NCBI GenBank assembly: GCA_022563275.1
Contig: JADFNR010000011.1
Location: forward strand, 7,509 to 26,257
DNA from: Chloroflexota bacterium
GTDB taxonomy: Bacteria; Chloroflexota; Dehalococcoidia; UBA3495
Direction of reading: 5' to 3'
Length of the DNA: 18,749 bases
Below, in pieces: positions 9,293 through 15,789 of this stretch (position 1 is the first letter of the stretch; each line of letters opens with the position of its first letter). A model generated the notes under the pieces. That model ran no database searches and was not told the DNA's origin. It worked only from the letters and a program-made list of their open reading frames with translations. The translations under genes and the position numbers were made by a program.

Positions 9293-9321
9293 TTGACCCT
9301 GTTTTGGCCCTGGGATAGACT
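9293..9321 (+). promoter_or_regulatory. Promoter of the acyl-CoA dehydrogenase gene
   Basis: TTGACC (9293-9298), a 17-bp spacer and TAGACT (9316-9321). The predicted start near 9328 gives a short leader of about 33 nt. Confidence 0.55.
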
Positions 9322-9360
9322 GCGTGTCAGGCCCATTTCCCCAGAGAAAAGGAGTTTCCC

Positions 9361-10524
9361 TTGACGACTACACCACCCGAGGCCAGAGCCCAGATCGTGA
9401 ATATGGTCCGCGACTTTGTGCGTCGGGAAGTGGAGCCAGTGGCCGCCCAACACGACCGCGACGACACGGTGCCCCACGACCTCATCGACCGCATGAAGGA
9501 GCTGGGGCTTTTCGGCATCACGGTGCCAGAAGAGTACGGCGGCATGGGGTTGGATTACACCACCTTCGCCTCCATATTCGAGGAACTTAGCAAGGGATTC
9601 ATGACCCTGAGCGGGGCCATCGGCACCCACCACATCTTGACCTACGTGCTGACCCATTACGGGACGGAGGAACAGAAGCAGCGGTTCCTGCCCGACCTGG
9701 CCTCGGGACGCAAGCGGGGAGGACTGGCCCTCACCGAGCCCAGCGGCGGCACCGACATGGCCAATCTGCAGACCACGGCCACCAAGGACGGCGAAGAGTA
9801 CTCCATCAACGGCACCAAGATGTTCATCACCAACGGGCGCTACGGCGACATGTTCTGCCTGCTGGCCCGCACCGACCCGGACATGGAACCCAGGCACAGA
9901 GGGATCAGCTGCTTCGTGGTTGAGAAGGGCGGACCCGGCTTCACGGTTGGCCGTGACCTGGACAAGATGGGCTACCGGGGATTGGACACCTGCGAGTTGA
10001 TATTCGACAACTACCCGGTCCCGGTGGACAATCTGATCGGCGGCAAAGAAGGCGCCGGATTCGGCATGGTTATGAGCGGTCTGGAGACCGGCCGCATCAA
10101 CATCGCGGCCCGGGCGGTGGGTGTTGCTCAAGCCGCCTTTGAAGCCGCCATCAAATACGCCCAGCAGCGCGAGACCTTCGGCAAGCCCATCGCCGAGCAT
10201 CAGGCCATCCAGCTCAAGCTGGCCGACATGGCCACCAAGATTCATGCCGCCCGGCTGTTGGTCTTTGACGCGGCGGCCAAGAAGGACACCGGGCAGCGGG
10301 TGGACCTGGAGTCGGGCATGGCCAAGTTATTCGCCAGCGAGATGTGCTTGGAAGTAACCATGGATTCCATGCGCGTCCACGGCGGTTACGGGTACCTCAA
10401 GGACCTGCCGGTGGAGCGCTACTACCGGGACGCCCCACTGATGATCATCGGCGAGGGCACCAACGAGATTATGCGCCTGATGATTGCCAAACAATTGCTC
10501 CGGCTTCCGGAATACCAGTTGTAG
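9361..10524 (+). CDS. Acyl-CoA dehydrogenase
   Basis: FAD enzyme that oxidises acyl-CoA to trans-2-enoyl-CoA, passing electrons to ETF; 387 residues, typical of short/medium-chain types. N-terminal helical domain about 1-115; beta domain with LTEPSGGTDMANLQTTA (about 124-140); C-terminal helical domain with MRVHGGYGYLKDLPVERYYRD and IIGEGTNEIM. E365 in GEGTNE matches the catalytic base position of medium-chain enzymes. The start is TTG: AAAAGGAG (9347-9354) stands 6 nt before it, while the next ATG (9403) would cut into the first helix. It has its own promoter. A crotonase is encoded nearby in the opposite orientation; they could act in the same beta-oxidation-like route but are not co-transcribed. 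Chain-length or branched-chain preference cannot be read. Confidence 0.95.
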   Translation: MTTTPPEARAQIVNMVRDFVRREVEPVAAQHDRDDTVPHDLIDRMKELGLFGITVPEEYGGMGLDYTTFASIFEELSKGFMTLSGAIGTHHILTYVLTHYGTEEQKQRFLPDLASGRKRGGLALTEPSGGTDMANLQTTATKDGEEYSINGTKMFITNGRYGDMFCLLARTDPDMEPRHRGISCFVVEKGGPGFTVGRDLDKMGYRGLDTCELIFDNYPVPVDNLIGGKEGAGFGMVMSGLETGRINIAARAVGVAQAAFEAAIKYAQQRETFGKPIAEHQAIQLKLADMATKIHAARLLVFDAAAKKDTGQRVDLESGMAKLFASEMCLEVTMDSMRVHGGYGYLKDLPVERYYRDAPLMIIGEGTNEIMRLMIAKQLLRLPEYQL

Positions 10525-10553
10525 GCCGGCCCAGGTTGGAAGCCGTCTCATCC

Positions 10554-10705
10554 GTAGGTGCGGGTTTTTAACCCGCCCTTTCTATTCGCCAAAATCGTTG
10601 TCGAAACTTAATGGCCTGGCTTGGGAAGACAACCCCCCAAAGGCCGCGACCGGCAGCGGTTTGTTTTACCACTGGCAGGGCGGGTTGGAAACCCGCGCCT
10701 ACGGT
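10554..10705. repeat. MITE-like repeat module A
   Basis: The left end reads GTAGGTGCGGGTT-TTT-AACCCGCCCTTTC. The right end is its approximate reverse complement, GGGCGGGTT-GGA-AACCCGCGCCTAC, followed by GGT. Each end is also a 7-bp-stem hairpin with a 3-nt loop (10560-10576 and 10680-10696). It contains no ORF of note. The 10675-10705 end is identical over 31 bp to 11004-11034 in module B. Confidence 0.7.
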
Positions 10706-10709
10706 GCGT

Positions 10710-10739
10710 TGCCATACCGGTTTTTGCCGAGATAACGGG
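10710..10739. repeat. Degenerate CATACCGG hairpin flanking module A
   Basis: CATACCGG then TTTTTGCCGAGATAACGG is a decayed version of the perfect hairpin at 11040-11065. It occupies the same place relative to the module's right end, showing that the two modules share a composite structure. Confidence 0.55.
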
Positions 10740-10768
10740 AAATCCCCTCTTGCAGGTCGTGTTATCCA

Positions 10769-10803
10769 CACGTAGGGGCACGGCAATGCCGTGCCCCTAC
10801 GTG
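10769..10803. repeat. Perfect 35-bp palindrome
   Basis: Two 17-bp arms around a single A at 10786; the left arm starts CACGTAGGGGCACGGCA and every base pairs. It is a dispersed intergenic palindrome type (CGTAGGGGCACGGC). It lies between the two modules. There is no T-run, so it is not a typical terminator. Confidence 0.85.
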
Positions 10804-10822
10804 ATTTCCCCGGTTAGCAGCA

Positions 10823-10847
10823 TCATTTCGGCGAAGGCCGGAATCCA
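10823..10847. repeat. REP-like hairpin
   Basis: CGGC (10829-10832) pairs with GCCG (10837-10840), flanked by weakly paired ATTT and GAAT. The sequence TTTCGGCGAAGGCCGGAATC resembles the widespread TCATTCCGGCGAAAGCCGGA type of extragenic palindrome. Confidence 0.5.
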
Positions 10848-10890
10848 GACACCTCAAACGTGATTGAGACAACGCCCGAAGGGAGAGACC

Positions 10891-11034
10891 GCGTAGGGGC
10901 GGGTTTCTAACCCGCACTTTCAGGCCCGCAACCGTGCCGATGAGGGTGAGTCTGGCTTATCCTCATCGCGTAGACCCCCTTCGCTTAGATCGGCGGTTGC
11001 GAAGCAGGGCGGGTTGGAAACCCGCGCCTACGGT
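10891..11034. repeat. MITE-like repeat module B
   Basis: The left end, GTAGGGGCGGGTT-TCT-AACCCGC (10893-10915), and the right end, GGGCGGGTT-GGA-AACCCGCGCCTAC (11007-11031), are inverted copies, as in module A. Inside, GCAACCG and CCGAT (10928-10940) pair with ATCGG and CGGTTGC (10988-11000), and CGATGAGG (10938-10945) pairs with CCTCATCG (10961-10968). The two pairings compete for CGAT, giving alternative folds. Confidence 0.7.
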
Positions 11035-11039
11035 CCGCT

Positions 11040-11065
11040 GTCATACCGGCGTTTGCCGGTATGAC
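11040..11065. repeat. Perfect CATACCGG hairpin flanking module B
   Basis: GTCATACCGGC pairs with GCCGGTATGAC around GTTT: 11 bp with no mismatch. It directly follows module B's right end, as its decayed counterpart follows module A. Confidence 0.75.
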
Positions 11066-11071
11066 GAAAAA

Positions 11072-11094
11072 CCCCTCTCCGTACTGGAGAGGGG
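11072..11094 (-). terminator. Intrinsic terminator of the crotonase transcript, possibly two-way
   Basis: CCCCTCTCC (11072-11080) pairs perfectly with GGAGAGGGG (11086-11094) around 5 nt. On the minus strand the stem is followed by TTTTTC, a good intrinsic terminator 32 bp after the crotonase stop. On the plus strand the tail is ATTTTG, so it may also stop transcription from the acyl-CoA dehydrogenase side. Confidence 0.8.
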
Positions 11095-11126
11095 ATTTTG
11101 ATCGGTCATTGACGGGCGGACGAGGC

Positions 11127-11903
11127 TTACCGCCCCTTCCACTGTGGCTTCCGCTTCTCGGCGAAGGCCCTGGGGCCCTCCTTGGAGTCTTCGGTGAGGA
11201 GCAGGGCGTCGTACATCTGGTAGGTCAGGGCTGATATGTCCTGGGTGGACATGTTCAGGCCCCGGTAGGCCAATTCTTTGAAAGTCTGGACGGCCAAAGG
11301 AGCGTTATCCGCTATCTGCTGGGCCATGGCCATGGCCTCCTCCATCAGGTCTCCGGCGGGCACCACCTTGTTCAGGAACCCCATGTCGTAGGCCCGTTGG
11401 GCAGTCACCGGCTGGGCGGTCAGCACCAGCTCCAATACCGCGGCCAGGTTCATCTGCTTGGACAAGATGGTGCCGAAAGGCGGCAGCAGGCTCCACTTGG
11501 TCTCGGATATGCCCAGTTTGGCCTCTTCGGAAGCGATGCGCAGGTCGCACATCTGGGCGATGGACCAGCCGCCGGCCAGAGCGAACCCGTTCACCGCGGC
11601 GATCAACGGCTTCCAGGTGTGGGGCCACATGAACGGGGTCTCCTTGGTCATGCTGTGGGACGCATTGACCTGGACACCCTTGGCGTTGTCTTCAGCCCGT
11701 TCCTTCAGGTCGCGTCCCGAGCAGAAGGCCCGTCCCGCGCCGGTGATGATGGCGACATAAGCCTCGGGGTCGCTGTCGAACTCAACGAGGGCGTCTCCCA
11801 ATTCTCGGCGCAGTTGCCGGTTGATGGCGTTCAATGAGTCCGGCCGGTTGAGCGTTATGGTGACGATGTTGCCCTGTTTCTCGTAAAGAATCGTCTCAGC
11901 CAA
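11127..11903 (-). CDS. Enoyl-CoA hydratase/isomerase (crotonase) family protein
   Basis: Crotonase-fold protein acting on a CoA thioester, 258 residues, the normal length. Oxyanion-hole elements are GRAFCSGRDL (57-66) and FALAGGWSIAQMCD (107-120). Against rat enoyl-CoA hydratase, the second catalytic glutamate position is kept (E134 in GISET) but the first, in GGGCE, is replaced by S114 (AGGWS). It may therefore not be a classical syn-hydratase; isomerase, hydrolase or other crotonase chemistry is possible. The start is TTG at 11903, with AGGAG 9 nt upstream; no ATG lies in frame before the upstream stop. The HIT gene ends 59 bp upstream on the same strand and the two probably share one promoter. 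Confidence 0.92.
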   Translation of the reverse strand: MAETILYEKQGNIVTITLNRPDSLNAINRQLRRELGDALVEFDSDPEAYVAIITGAGRAFCSGRDLKERAEDNAKGVQVNASHSMTKETPFMWPHTWKPLIAAVNGFALAGGWSIAQMCDLRIASEEAKLGISETKWSLLPPFGTILSKQMNLAAVLELVLTAQPVTAQRAYDMGFLNKVVPAGDLMEEAMAMAQQIADNAPLAVQTFKELAYRGLNMSTQDISALTYQMYDALLLTEDSKEGPRAFAEKRKPQWKGR

Positions 11904-11962
11904 AATCGTATGCTCCTAAAGGAAATATTGGAGGCCCTGTCCGTTGAAAGCCGGCCAAAACC

Positions 11963-12298
11963 TTACGCGTACGGCCCCAAGTTGGTCCCGCCGATAACGT
12001 GCAGGTGGCCGTGGCTCTGGCTCTGCAGGCCGTCGCGTCCGAAATTAGAGAGGATCCGGAAGCCGTTGGGGGCGTACATCGCTCCCATATCCACCGCCAG
12101 ATTTCCCATGCGGACCAAAAGGCCGCTGCTCCAGACCTGTATCTGGCTCATGTGTTCGCGGGGCATGACCAACAGCATCAGGGGAACCCAGGTGAGCTTG
12201 TTTACGATGACCATCAGGTCCTCGTCCAGATAGCGGTACTTGGCCGGTTCTTTGCCCTCGGAGATGCGGCAGAATACGCAGTTGGGGTCTGAACTCAA
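11963..12298 (-). CDS. HIT-family (histidine triad) protein, PKCI/Hint-like
   Basis: Small nucleotide-binding hydrolase of the histidine triad family, 111 residues, the size of Hint/PKCI proteins. N-terminal CVFCRISEGKEPA carries the paired cysteines common in this branch. The triad is H96, H98 and H100 in SHGHLHVIGG; H98 would be the nucleophile. Members hydrolyse adenosine phosphoramidates or acyl-adenylates. The usual HxHxH spacing is intact, so it should be active. The start is TTG at 12298; the upstream frame holds no ATG before a stop, and AGAGGA lies about 10 nt before it. It is first in a two-gene transcript with the crotonase, behind a strong promoter. Confidence 0.9.
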   Translation of the reverse strand: MSSDPNCVFCRISEGKEPAKYRYLDEDLMVIVNKLTWVPLMLLVMPREHMSQIQVWSSGLLVRMGNLAVDMGAMYAPNGFRILSNFGRDGLQSQSHGHLHVIGGTNLGPYA

Positions 12299-12347
12299 TA
12301 GCAGTCGGTCCTCTTAGTTTCGCGGCTCAAACCTGGCCCGTATTGAG

Positions 12348-12376
12348 ACTATAGGTTCCCCCCTTTTTCTTGTCAA
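12348..12376 (-). promoter_or_regulatory. Strong promoter of the HIT-crotonase transcript
   Basis: On the minus strand TTGACA (12371-12376), 17 bp, TATAGT (12348-12353). The -35 is consensus and the -10 matches five of six. The predicted start near 12341 leaves a leader of about 43 nt. The mogA gene reads away on the other strand, with a possible -10 TATCAT at 12425-12430 but no good -35. Confidence 0.75.
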
Positions 12377-12447
12377 CGAGATTGAACGGAAGCATGCCGG
12401 GCCAGGCTTGAGCGCAGCCTGTGGTATCATTTTCAGCGGAGGACGCC

Positions 12448-12939
12448 ATGTTCGGATTAGGCGTGCTGACAGTCAGCACATCCGGGTCCCAGGGCAAACG
12501 TGACGACAGCAGCGGCCAGGCCATCAAAGACCTGCTGGAAGGCGGCGACTTCCAGGTGGTCCGCTATGAGATCGTGACCGACGACAAGGACACCATCTCT
12601 GCGAAGTTGGCCGAATGGGCCGATGCGGAAGACGTGGACCTGATCGTGACCACCGGCGGCACGGGACTGGGGCGTCATGACGTTACTCCCGAAGCCTGCT
12701 TGGCCGTGCTGGACAAAGAGGTGCCCGGTATGGCGGAAGCGATGCGGGCCAAGACTTTGGAGTTTACCCCGATGGCTATGATCAGCCGTTCGGTGACCGG
12801 CATACGGGGCAATACCCTGATCATCACGCTGCCGGGCAGCACCAAGGCGGTCCGGGAGTGTCTGGACGTGGTGATGCCCGTGATACCCCACGCCTTGGAA
12901 TTGCTCCACCGCGACACCGTAAGCGAACACCCCCGTTAG
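12448..12939 (+). CDS. MogA/MoaB-family molybdenum cofactor biosynthesis protein
   Basis: A 163-residue MoCF_biosynth-domain protein; members adenylylate molybdopterin before molybdenum insertion. Visible: N-terminal strand GVLTVSTSGSQGKRDDSSG (5-23), DLIVTTGGTGLGRHDVTPEA (64-83), the MoeA/MogA-type loop, and GIRGNTLIITLPGSTKAVRECLD (118-140). An in-frame GTG at 12421 lengthens it by nine residues, but GGAGG (12438-12442) stands 5 nt before the ATG at 12448, and the fold begins there. MogA and MoaB cannot be separated by sequence alone. The last seven codons belong to a 60-bp tandem duplication running into the next gene, which is in the same frame after one TAG. Confidence 0.9.
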   Translation: MFGLGVLTVSTSGSQGKRDDSSGQAIKDLLEGGDFQVVRYEIVTDDKDTISAKLAEWADAEDVDLIVTTGGTGLGRHDVTPEACLAVLDKEVPGMAEAMRAKTLEFTPMAMISRSVTGIRGNTLIITLPGSTKAVRECLDVVMPVIPHALELLHRDTVSEHPR

Positions 12940-13040
12940 ACCGGCGGCCCCGATCTCATACCCAATAGGTCTTTGACCAAAAGCGAAGGGCCCCGCGTGA
13001 CAGGCGGCCCTGATCTCAATCTAAATAGAGCCGTGACAAT
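12921..13040. repeat. Diverged 60-bp tandem duplication across the mogA/small-ORF junction
   Basis: 12921-12980 and 12981-13040 align without gaps at 42 of 60 positions by hand count. The period is 20 codons in the shared frame. Translated, the copies read VSEHPR-stop-TGGPDLIPNRSLT and KSEGPRVTGGPDLNLNRAVT (13 of 20 identical), followed by MSEETDQ at the proposed start of the small gene. Confidence 0.75.
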
Positions 13041-13380
13041 GAGCGAAGAGACTGATCAAGTTCGGGTCGTTTACTGGCCCAGGGTGAAGGAGATTCTGGA
13101 CGGAATAATGGCGCGGTGGATCGAGCGTTGGGGACGGCAGCCGTTGCCCGGCATCCACTCTTTCTACTGGGCTACTCCCCAGGAACTCCAGGAATCGATG
13201 CTGTCCGGCCTTCGAGCCATTGAGCCCGGATTGCCGGCCAGGCAGACAAATCTGGTTAAGGCCTTGGCTAGGGCCGTTGGGACCTCTGGGAAGATGCCTT
13301 TGCGCGGGCCCTTCTTGGCCACGGAAGAGGTCGACGAGATCGTGGCTTGGATCGACGGAGGCATGCCCGAAGGACCCTAG
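13039..13380 (+). CDS. Small protein of unknown function
   Basis: 113 residues from ATG 13039; family not recognised. No signal peptide, membrane segment or CXXCH haem motif. It is tryptophan-rich and probably helical. The C-terminal part, GKMPLRGPFLATEEVDEIVAWIDGGMPEGP, ends in a WID-GMP pattern like that closing small helical domains of haem-less cytochrome-like proteins; this likeness is weak. GAG 8 nt before the ATG is a poor ribosome site. An in-frame TTG at 12973 would add 22 residues, all from the duplicated segment. It is 99 bp beyond mogA, same strand and frame, and followed by a strong terminator, so mogA and this gene probably share one transcript. Confidence 0.7.
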   Translation: MSEETDQVRVVYWPRVKEILDGIMARWIERWGRQPLPGIHSFYWATPQELQESMLSGLRAIEPGLPARQTNLVKALARAVGTSGKMPLRGPFLATEEVDEIVAWIDGGMPEGP

Positions 13381-13409
13381 ATGTAGGCGCGGAATCCCCT
13401 GACAGGTTG

Positions 13410-13450
13410 AAAAAGAAAGAGCCGGGGCGGCGCCCCGGCTCTTTCTTTTT
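13410..13450. terminator. Perfect two-way intrinsic terminator
   Basis: Twenty-base arms pair without mismatch around G13430. The stem core GAGCCGGGGC is flanked by an A-run on the left and a T-run on the right, so each strand shows a GC stem followed by CTTTCTTTTT. It ends the mogA transcript and the convergent NHL gene (stop at 13479). Confidence 0.93.
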
Positions 13451-13478
13451 GCCTTTCCTACTTGCTGGGAGTCGACGT

Positions 13479-14483
13479 TTAGGCCAGCGCCGGTTCAGCT
13501 TCCTTTACGTAAACCTGGAGGCGGTTCCGGGTGTGGTCTATGATGACGATCCGGCCCTGGGAGTCAATCTTGACGGCGCAGGGATGGGCCAATCCCCGCT
13601 CGTAGCCGGGGTCGTTGGCATAAGCAAGCGACCGCTGCCGGATCATGTCCGGATTGGACGCCAACTTGTCCCGGCCCCACTTGGAGAGCTCGGCTTCTCC
13701 ATGGAACTCGGTTATATACCGGCCGTCGGGAGCGAAAACCTCTACCCGGTTGTTCATCCAGTCGGCAACGTAGATATCGCCGTCGGCGTCCACGCACAGG
13801 CCGTTGGGCCGGTTCAGTTGACCCACGCCACTGCCGCTGGTGCCGATGGAGGCTTCCCACTTGCCGTCGGGTGTGAATTTTTGTATCCGGTCGTTGCGCC
13901 AGTCGGCGACGTAGATGTGGCCTTCGCCGTCCAACGCGATACCCCAAGGCAGGTTGAACTGTCCATCTGCGCTGCCCTGTGAACCGAATTGGCTGATGTA
14001 CTTTCCGTCGAGGCTGAACTTCTGGACCCGGTTGTTGCCGCTGTCGACGACGAGCATGTTGTCGTCGGCGTCGATGGCCAGACCGGAAGGTCCCTTCAAT
14101 TCTCCGTCTCCGGAACCGGCGGTGCCCCACTTGCTGACGAACTCGCCGTCCTTGGTGAACTTGGTGATGCGGTTCAGCCACTCGTCGGCCAGATAGAGAT
14201 TGCCCTTGCTGTCCAGGACCACCGAAGTGGGCCACATGAACTCGCCGTCGGCCTCGCCGTAGGCGCCGAATTCGGTGATGTACTCTTCGTCCAAGGTGAT
14301 CACGGTGACGTGTACGCCGTCCGGCCGGTTCTCATAAGACCGGTTGCAGATGTACACCGTTCCATCGGGAGCGATGGCCATGTCCGTGGGGTTACGGAAA
14401 CCCGTCCCGGCAAATTCTGCCCGGCCAACGACATGGCTGTGACGGTATGTTCGGTTGGTTAGACCGAAGAAATGTGTTGCCAT
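13479..14483 (-). CDS. NHL-repeat beta-propeller protein
   Basis: A 334-residue protein built of NHL repeats, each of the type GxFNxPxGIAxDxxGxIYVADxxNxRIQKF. Clear repeats begin near residues 30 (NPTDMAIAPDGTVYICN), 84 (WPTSVVLDSKGNLYLAD), 131 (GPSGLAIDADDNMLVVD), 178 (LPWGIALDGEGHIYVAD) and 225 (RPNGLCVDADGDIYVAD), with a final partial one (HPCAVKIDSQGRIVIID), enough for a six-bladed propeller. No signal peptide or catalytic domain is seen, so it is probably a cytoplasmic binding protein, though lactonase-like activity occurs in related propellers. AGAGGT 8 nt before the ATG supports the start. It lies 114 bp after the DUF1501 gene on the same strand and may be the third gene of that operon. 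Confidence 0.9.
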   Translation of the reverse strand: MATHFFGLTNRTYRHSHVVGRAEFAGTGFRNPTDMAIAPDGTVYICNRSYENRPDGVHVTVITLDEEYITEFGAYGEADGEFMWPTSVVLDSKGNLYLADEWLNRITKFTKDGEFVSKWGTAGSGDGELKGPSGLAIDADDNMLVVDSGNNRVQKFSLDGKYISQFGSQGSADGQFNLPWGIALDGEGHIYVADWRNDRIQKFTPDGKWEASIGTSGSGVGQLNRPNGLCVDADGDIYVADWMNNRVEVFAPDGRYITEFHGEAELSKWGRDKLASNPDMIRQRSLAYANDPGYERGLAHPCAVKIDSQGRIVIIDHTRNRLQVYVKEAEPALA

Positions 14484-14511
14484 ATTTATTTACCTCTTCG
14501 TCAGTTGGTGC

Positions 14512-14587
14512 GCTGGACCGCCGGTCATCTGGCCAATCGCCAGATAAGCGGCCCAGCTGGTCATTGCGTTATGTAGCCGGTACCGGC
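14512..14587 (-). promoter_or_regulatory. Structured spacer between the DUF1501 and NHL genes
   Basis: ATCTGGC (14527-14533) pairs with GCCAGAT (14539-14545). Outside this CCGC pairs with GCGG, and GCTGG (14512-14516) with CCAGC (14553-14557). Next comes a 12-bp palindrome, GCCGGTACCGGC (14576-14587). No T-run follows, so an mRNA processing or attenuation element fits better than a terminator. Confidence 0.4.
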
Positions 14588-14597
14588 CTGCAACCGT

Positions 14598-15737
14598 TTA
14601 AGCGAGGAACTTTACCCGCTCGAAGTTGCCGCCGACGATGGGCTCGGGATCCAACTGGAACCAGTCTTCCAAGATGGTGGAGTAGACAGACCGGAAGTCC
14701 AGGTTGAACTTCAGGTTGCCGCCCTCTTCCTGCTGGGAAGGCTCCAGGGACGGATACTCGCCGTAGATCCCGCCCTTGACATGTTCGCCGACCGCGAAGG
14801 CCACTCCGGCGGCGCCGTGGTCCGTGCCGGAGCCGTTGTCGATCACGCGGCGGCCGAACTCACTGAACATCAACAGGGTAACGTTGTCGCTGGCGTCGTG
14901 GTCGCGCAGGTCAGTCATGAACGTGTCCACGGTGTTGGAGACGTCCGTGAGCAACGCCGCGTTGGCCTGGGCCTGGTTGGCGTGGGAGTCAAAGCCGTTG
15001 TACGGGGAGGTGGTGTACAGGACCCGCGTGCCGAAGCCGGCGAGGTGGGTCTGTACGATGTTCTTCATGTACTGGCCGATGGCCGTGGTCGAGTACTCCA
15101 CGTTGGAGGTGTACTTGTCCGGAGCCGTGGACAGGATGTCGGCGCCCTTGAGAGCGTCGGTGCCGGTCGCGTGGATGTAATCCATCACCGCTCCGGTGCC
15201 GATGGCGGGGGCGTACATGCGGCCAAATACGTCTAGCGCGTCGGCCCGCTGGCTCTCCCCTTCGATGCCGGTCAACAGTCCGTAGGTCTCCAGGTTGCCC
15301 ACGGAGGCAACGGGGACGCCGTCCATGACCAGGGCCCGGGGAAGGCCGCGGCCGAAGTTAACGGCCGTCAATACGTTGTCTGAATTTGGGTCCAGTTGTT
15401 TGGTGGCCCGGCCCAGCCAGCCCTCGATCCCGATCTTGTCCGGCTCGCAGGTGTGCCAGATGTCCATGGAGCGGAAGTGGGAGTAGCTGGGGGTGGGGTA
15501 TCCGATGCCCACGAAGATGGCCAATTTGCCTTCGTCCCAGTACTTCTTCAAAGGACCCATGGTTGGGTGGAAGCCCAGTTCGTCGGTGATGGGTATGATC
15601 TGGTCTTCGGGCACGGCCAGGGTGGGGCGGTAGTCCCGGTACAAACCGCTGTTACGAGGAATGACGCAGTTTAGGCCGTCGTTTCCGCCGGACAGGGAAA
15701 GCACTGCCAGGACGGGATCTTTCTTAGTTTGAACCAT
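14598..15737 (-). CDS. DUF1501 family protein
   Basis: A 379-residue member of DUF1501, a family related to the alkaline phosphatase/sulfatase fold, of unproven activity. Diagnostic parts are LSLSGGNDGLNCVIP (13-27), YSHFRSMDIWHT, NGFDSHANQ and LLMFSEFGRRVIDNGSGTDHGAAGVAFAVGEHVKGGIYGEYP. Candidate metal or catalytic residues are in SGGND and TDHG. Most family members carry a Tat signal peptide ahead of the SGGNDGLN region; this one starts at MVQTKKDPVLAVLSL, with AAGGAG 5 nt before the ATG, so it appears to be made without an export signal. It follows the DUF1800 gene by 52 bp, the usual partner arrangement. Confidence 0.93.
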   Translation of the reverse strand: MVQTKKDPVLAVLSLSGGNDGLNCVIPRNSGLYRDYRPTLAVPEDQIIPITDELGFHPTMGPLKKYWDEGKLAIFVGIGYPTPSYSHFRSMDIWHTCEPDKIGIEGWLGRATKQLDPNSDNVLTAVNFGRGLPRALVMDGVPVASVGNLETYGLLTGIEGESQRADALDVFGRMYAPAIGTGAVMDYIHATGTDALKGADILSTAPDKYTSNVEYSTTAIGQYMKNIVQTHLAGFGTRVLYTTSPYNGFDSHANQAQANAALLTDVSNTVDTFMTDLRDHDASDNVTLLMFSEFGRRVIDNGSGTDHGAAGVAFAVGEHVKGGIYGEYPSLEPSQQEEGGNLKFNLDFRSVYSTILEDWFQLDPEPIVGGNFERVKFLA

Positions 15738-15789
15738 GATTTCTCCTTACGTATTTAATGGTCACAAGAGTTAGCCTGCACATGCCGGC

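Larger units (their letters stand above)
10525..11126. other. Non-coding repeat nest
   Basis: About 600 bp with no credible gene. It holds two similar modules of inverted GCGGGTT-N3-AACCCGC hairpins (10554-10705 and about 10891-11034), a 35-bp perfect palindrome, several CCGG-type hairpins and a two-way terminator. The stretch 10583-10670 between the hairpins of the first module shows nothing else recognisable. Downstream it faces the convergent crotonase gene. Confidence 0.8.

Noticed and set aside
9268..10245. 325-codon open frame on the minus strand
   Set aside because: It is antisense to the acyl-CoA dehydrogenase gene, whose motifs are unmistakable; GC-rich coding DNA commonly leaves such open antisense frames. 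Its translation resembles no family.
10554..11066. CRISPR array
   Set aside because: The repeated units are inverted, irregularly spaced hairpins of several kinds with no regular spacers and no cas gene.
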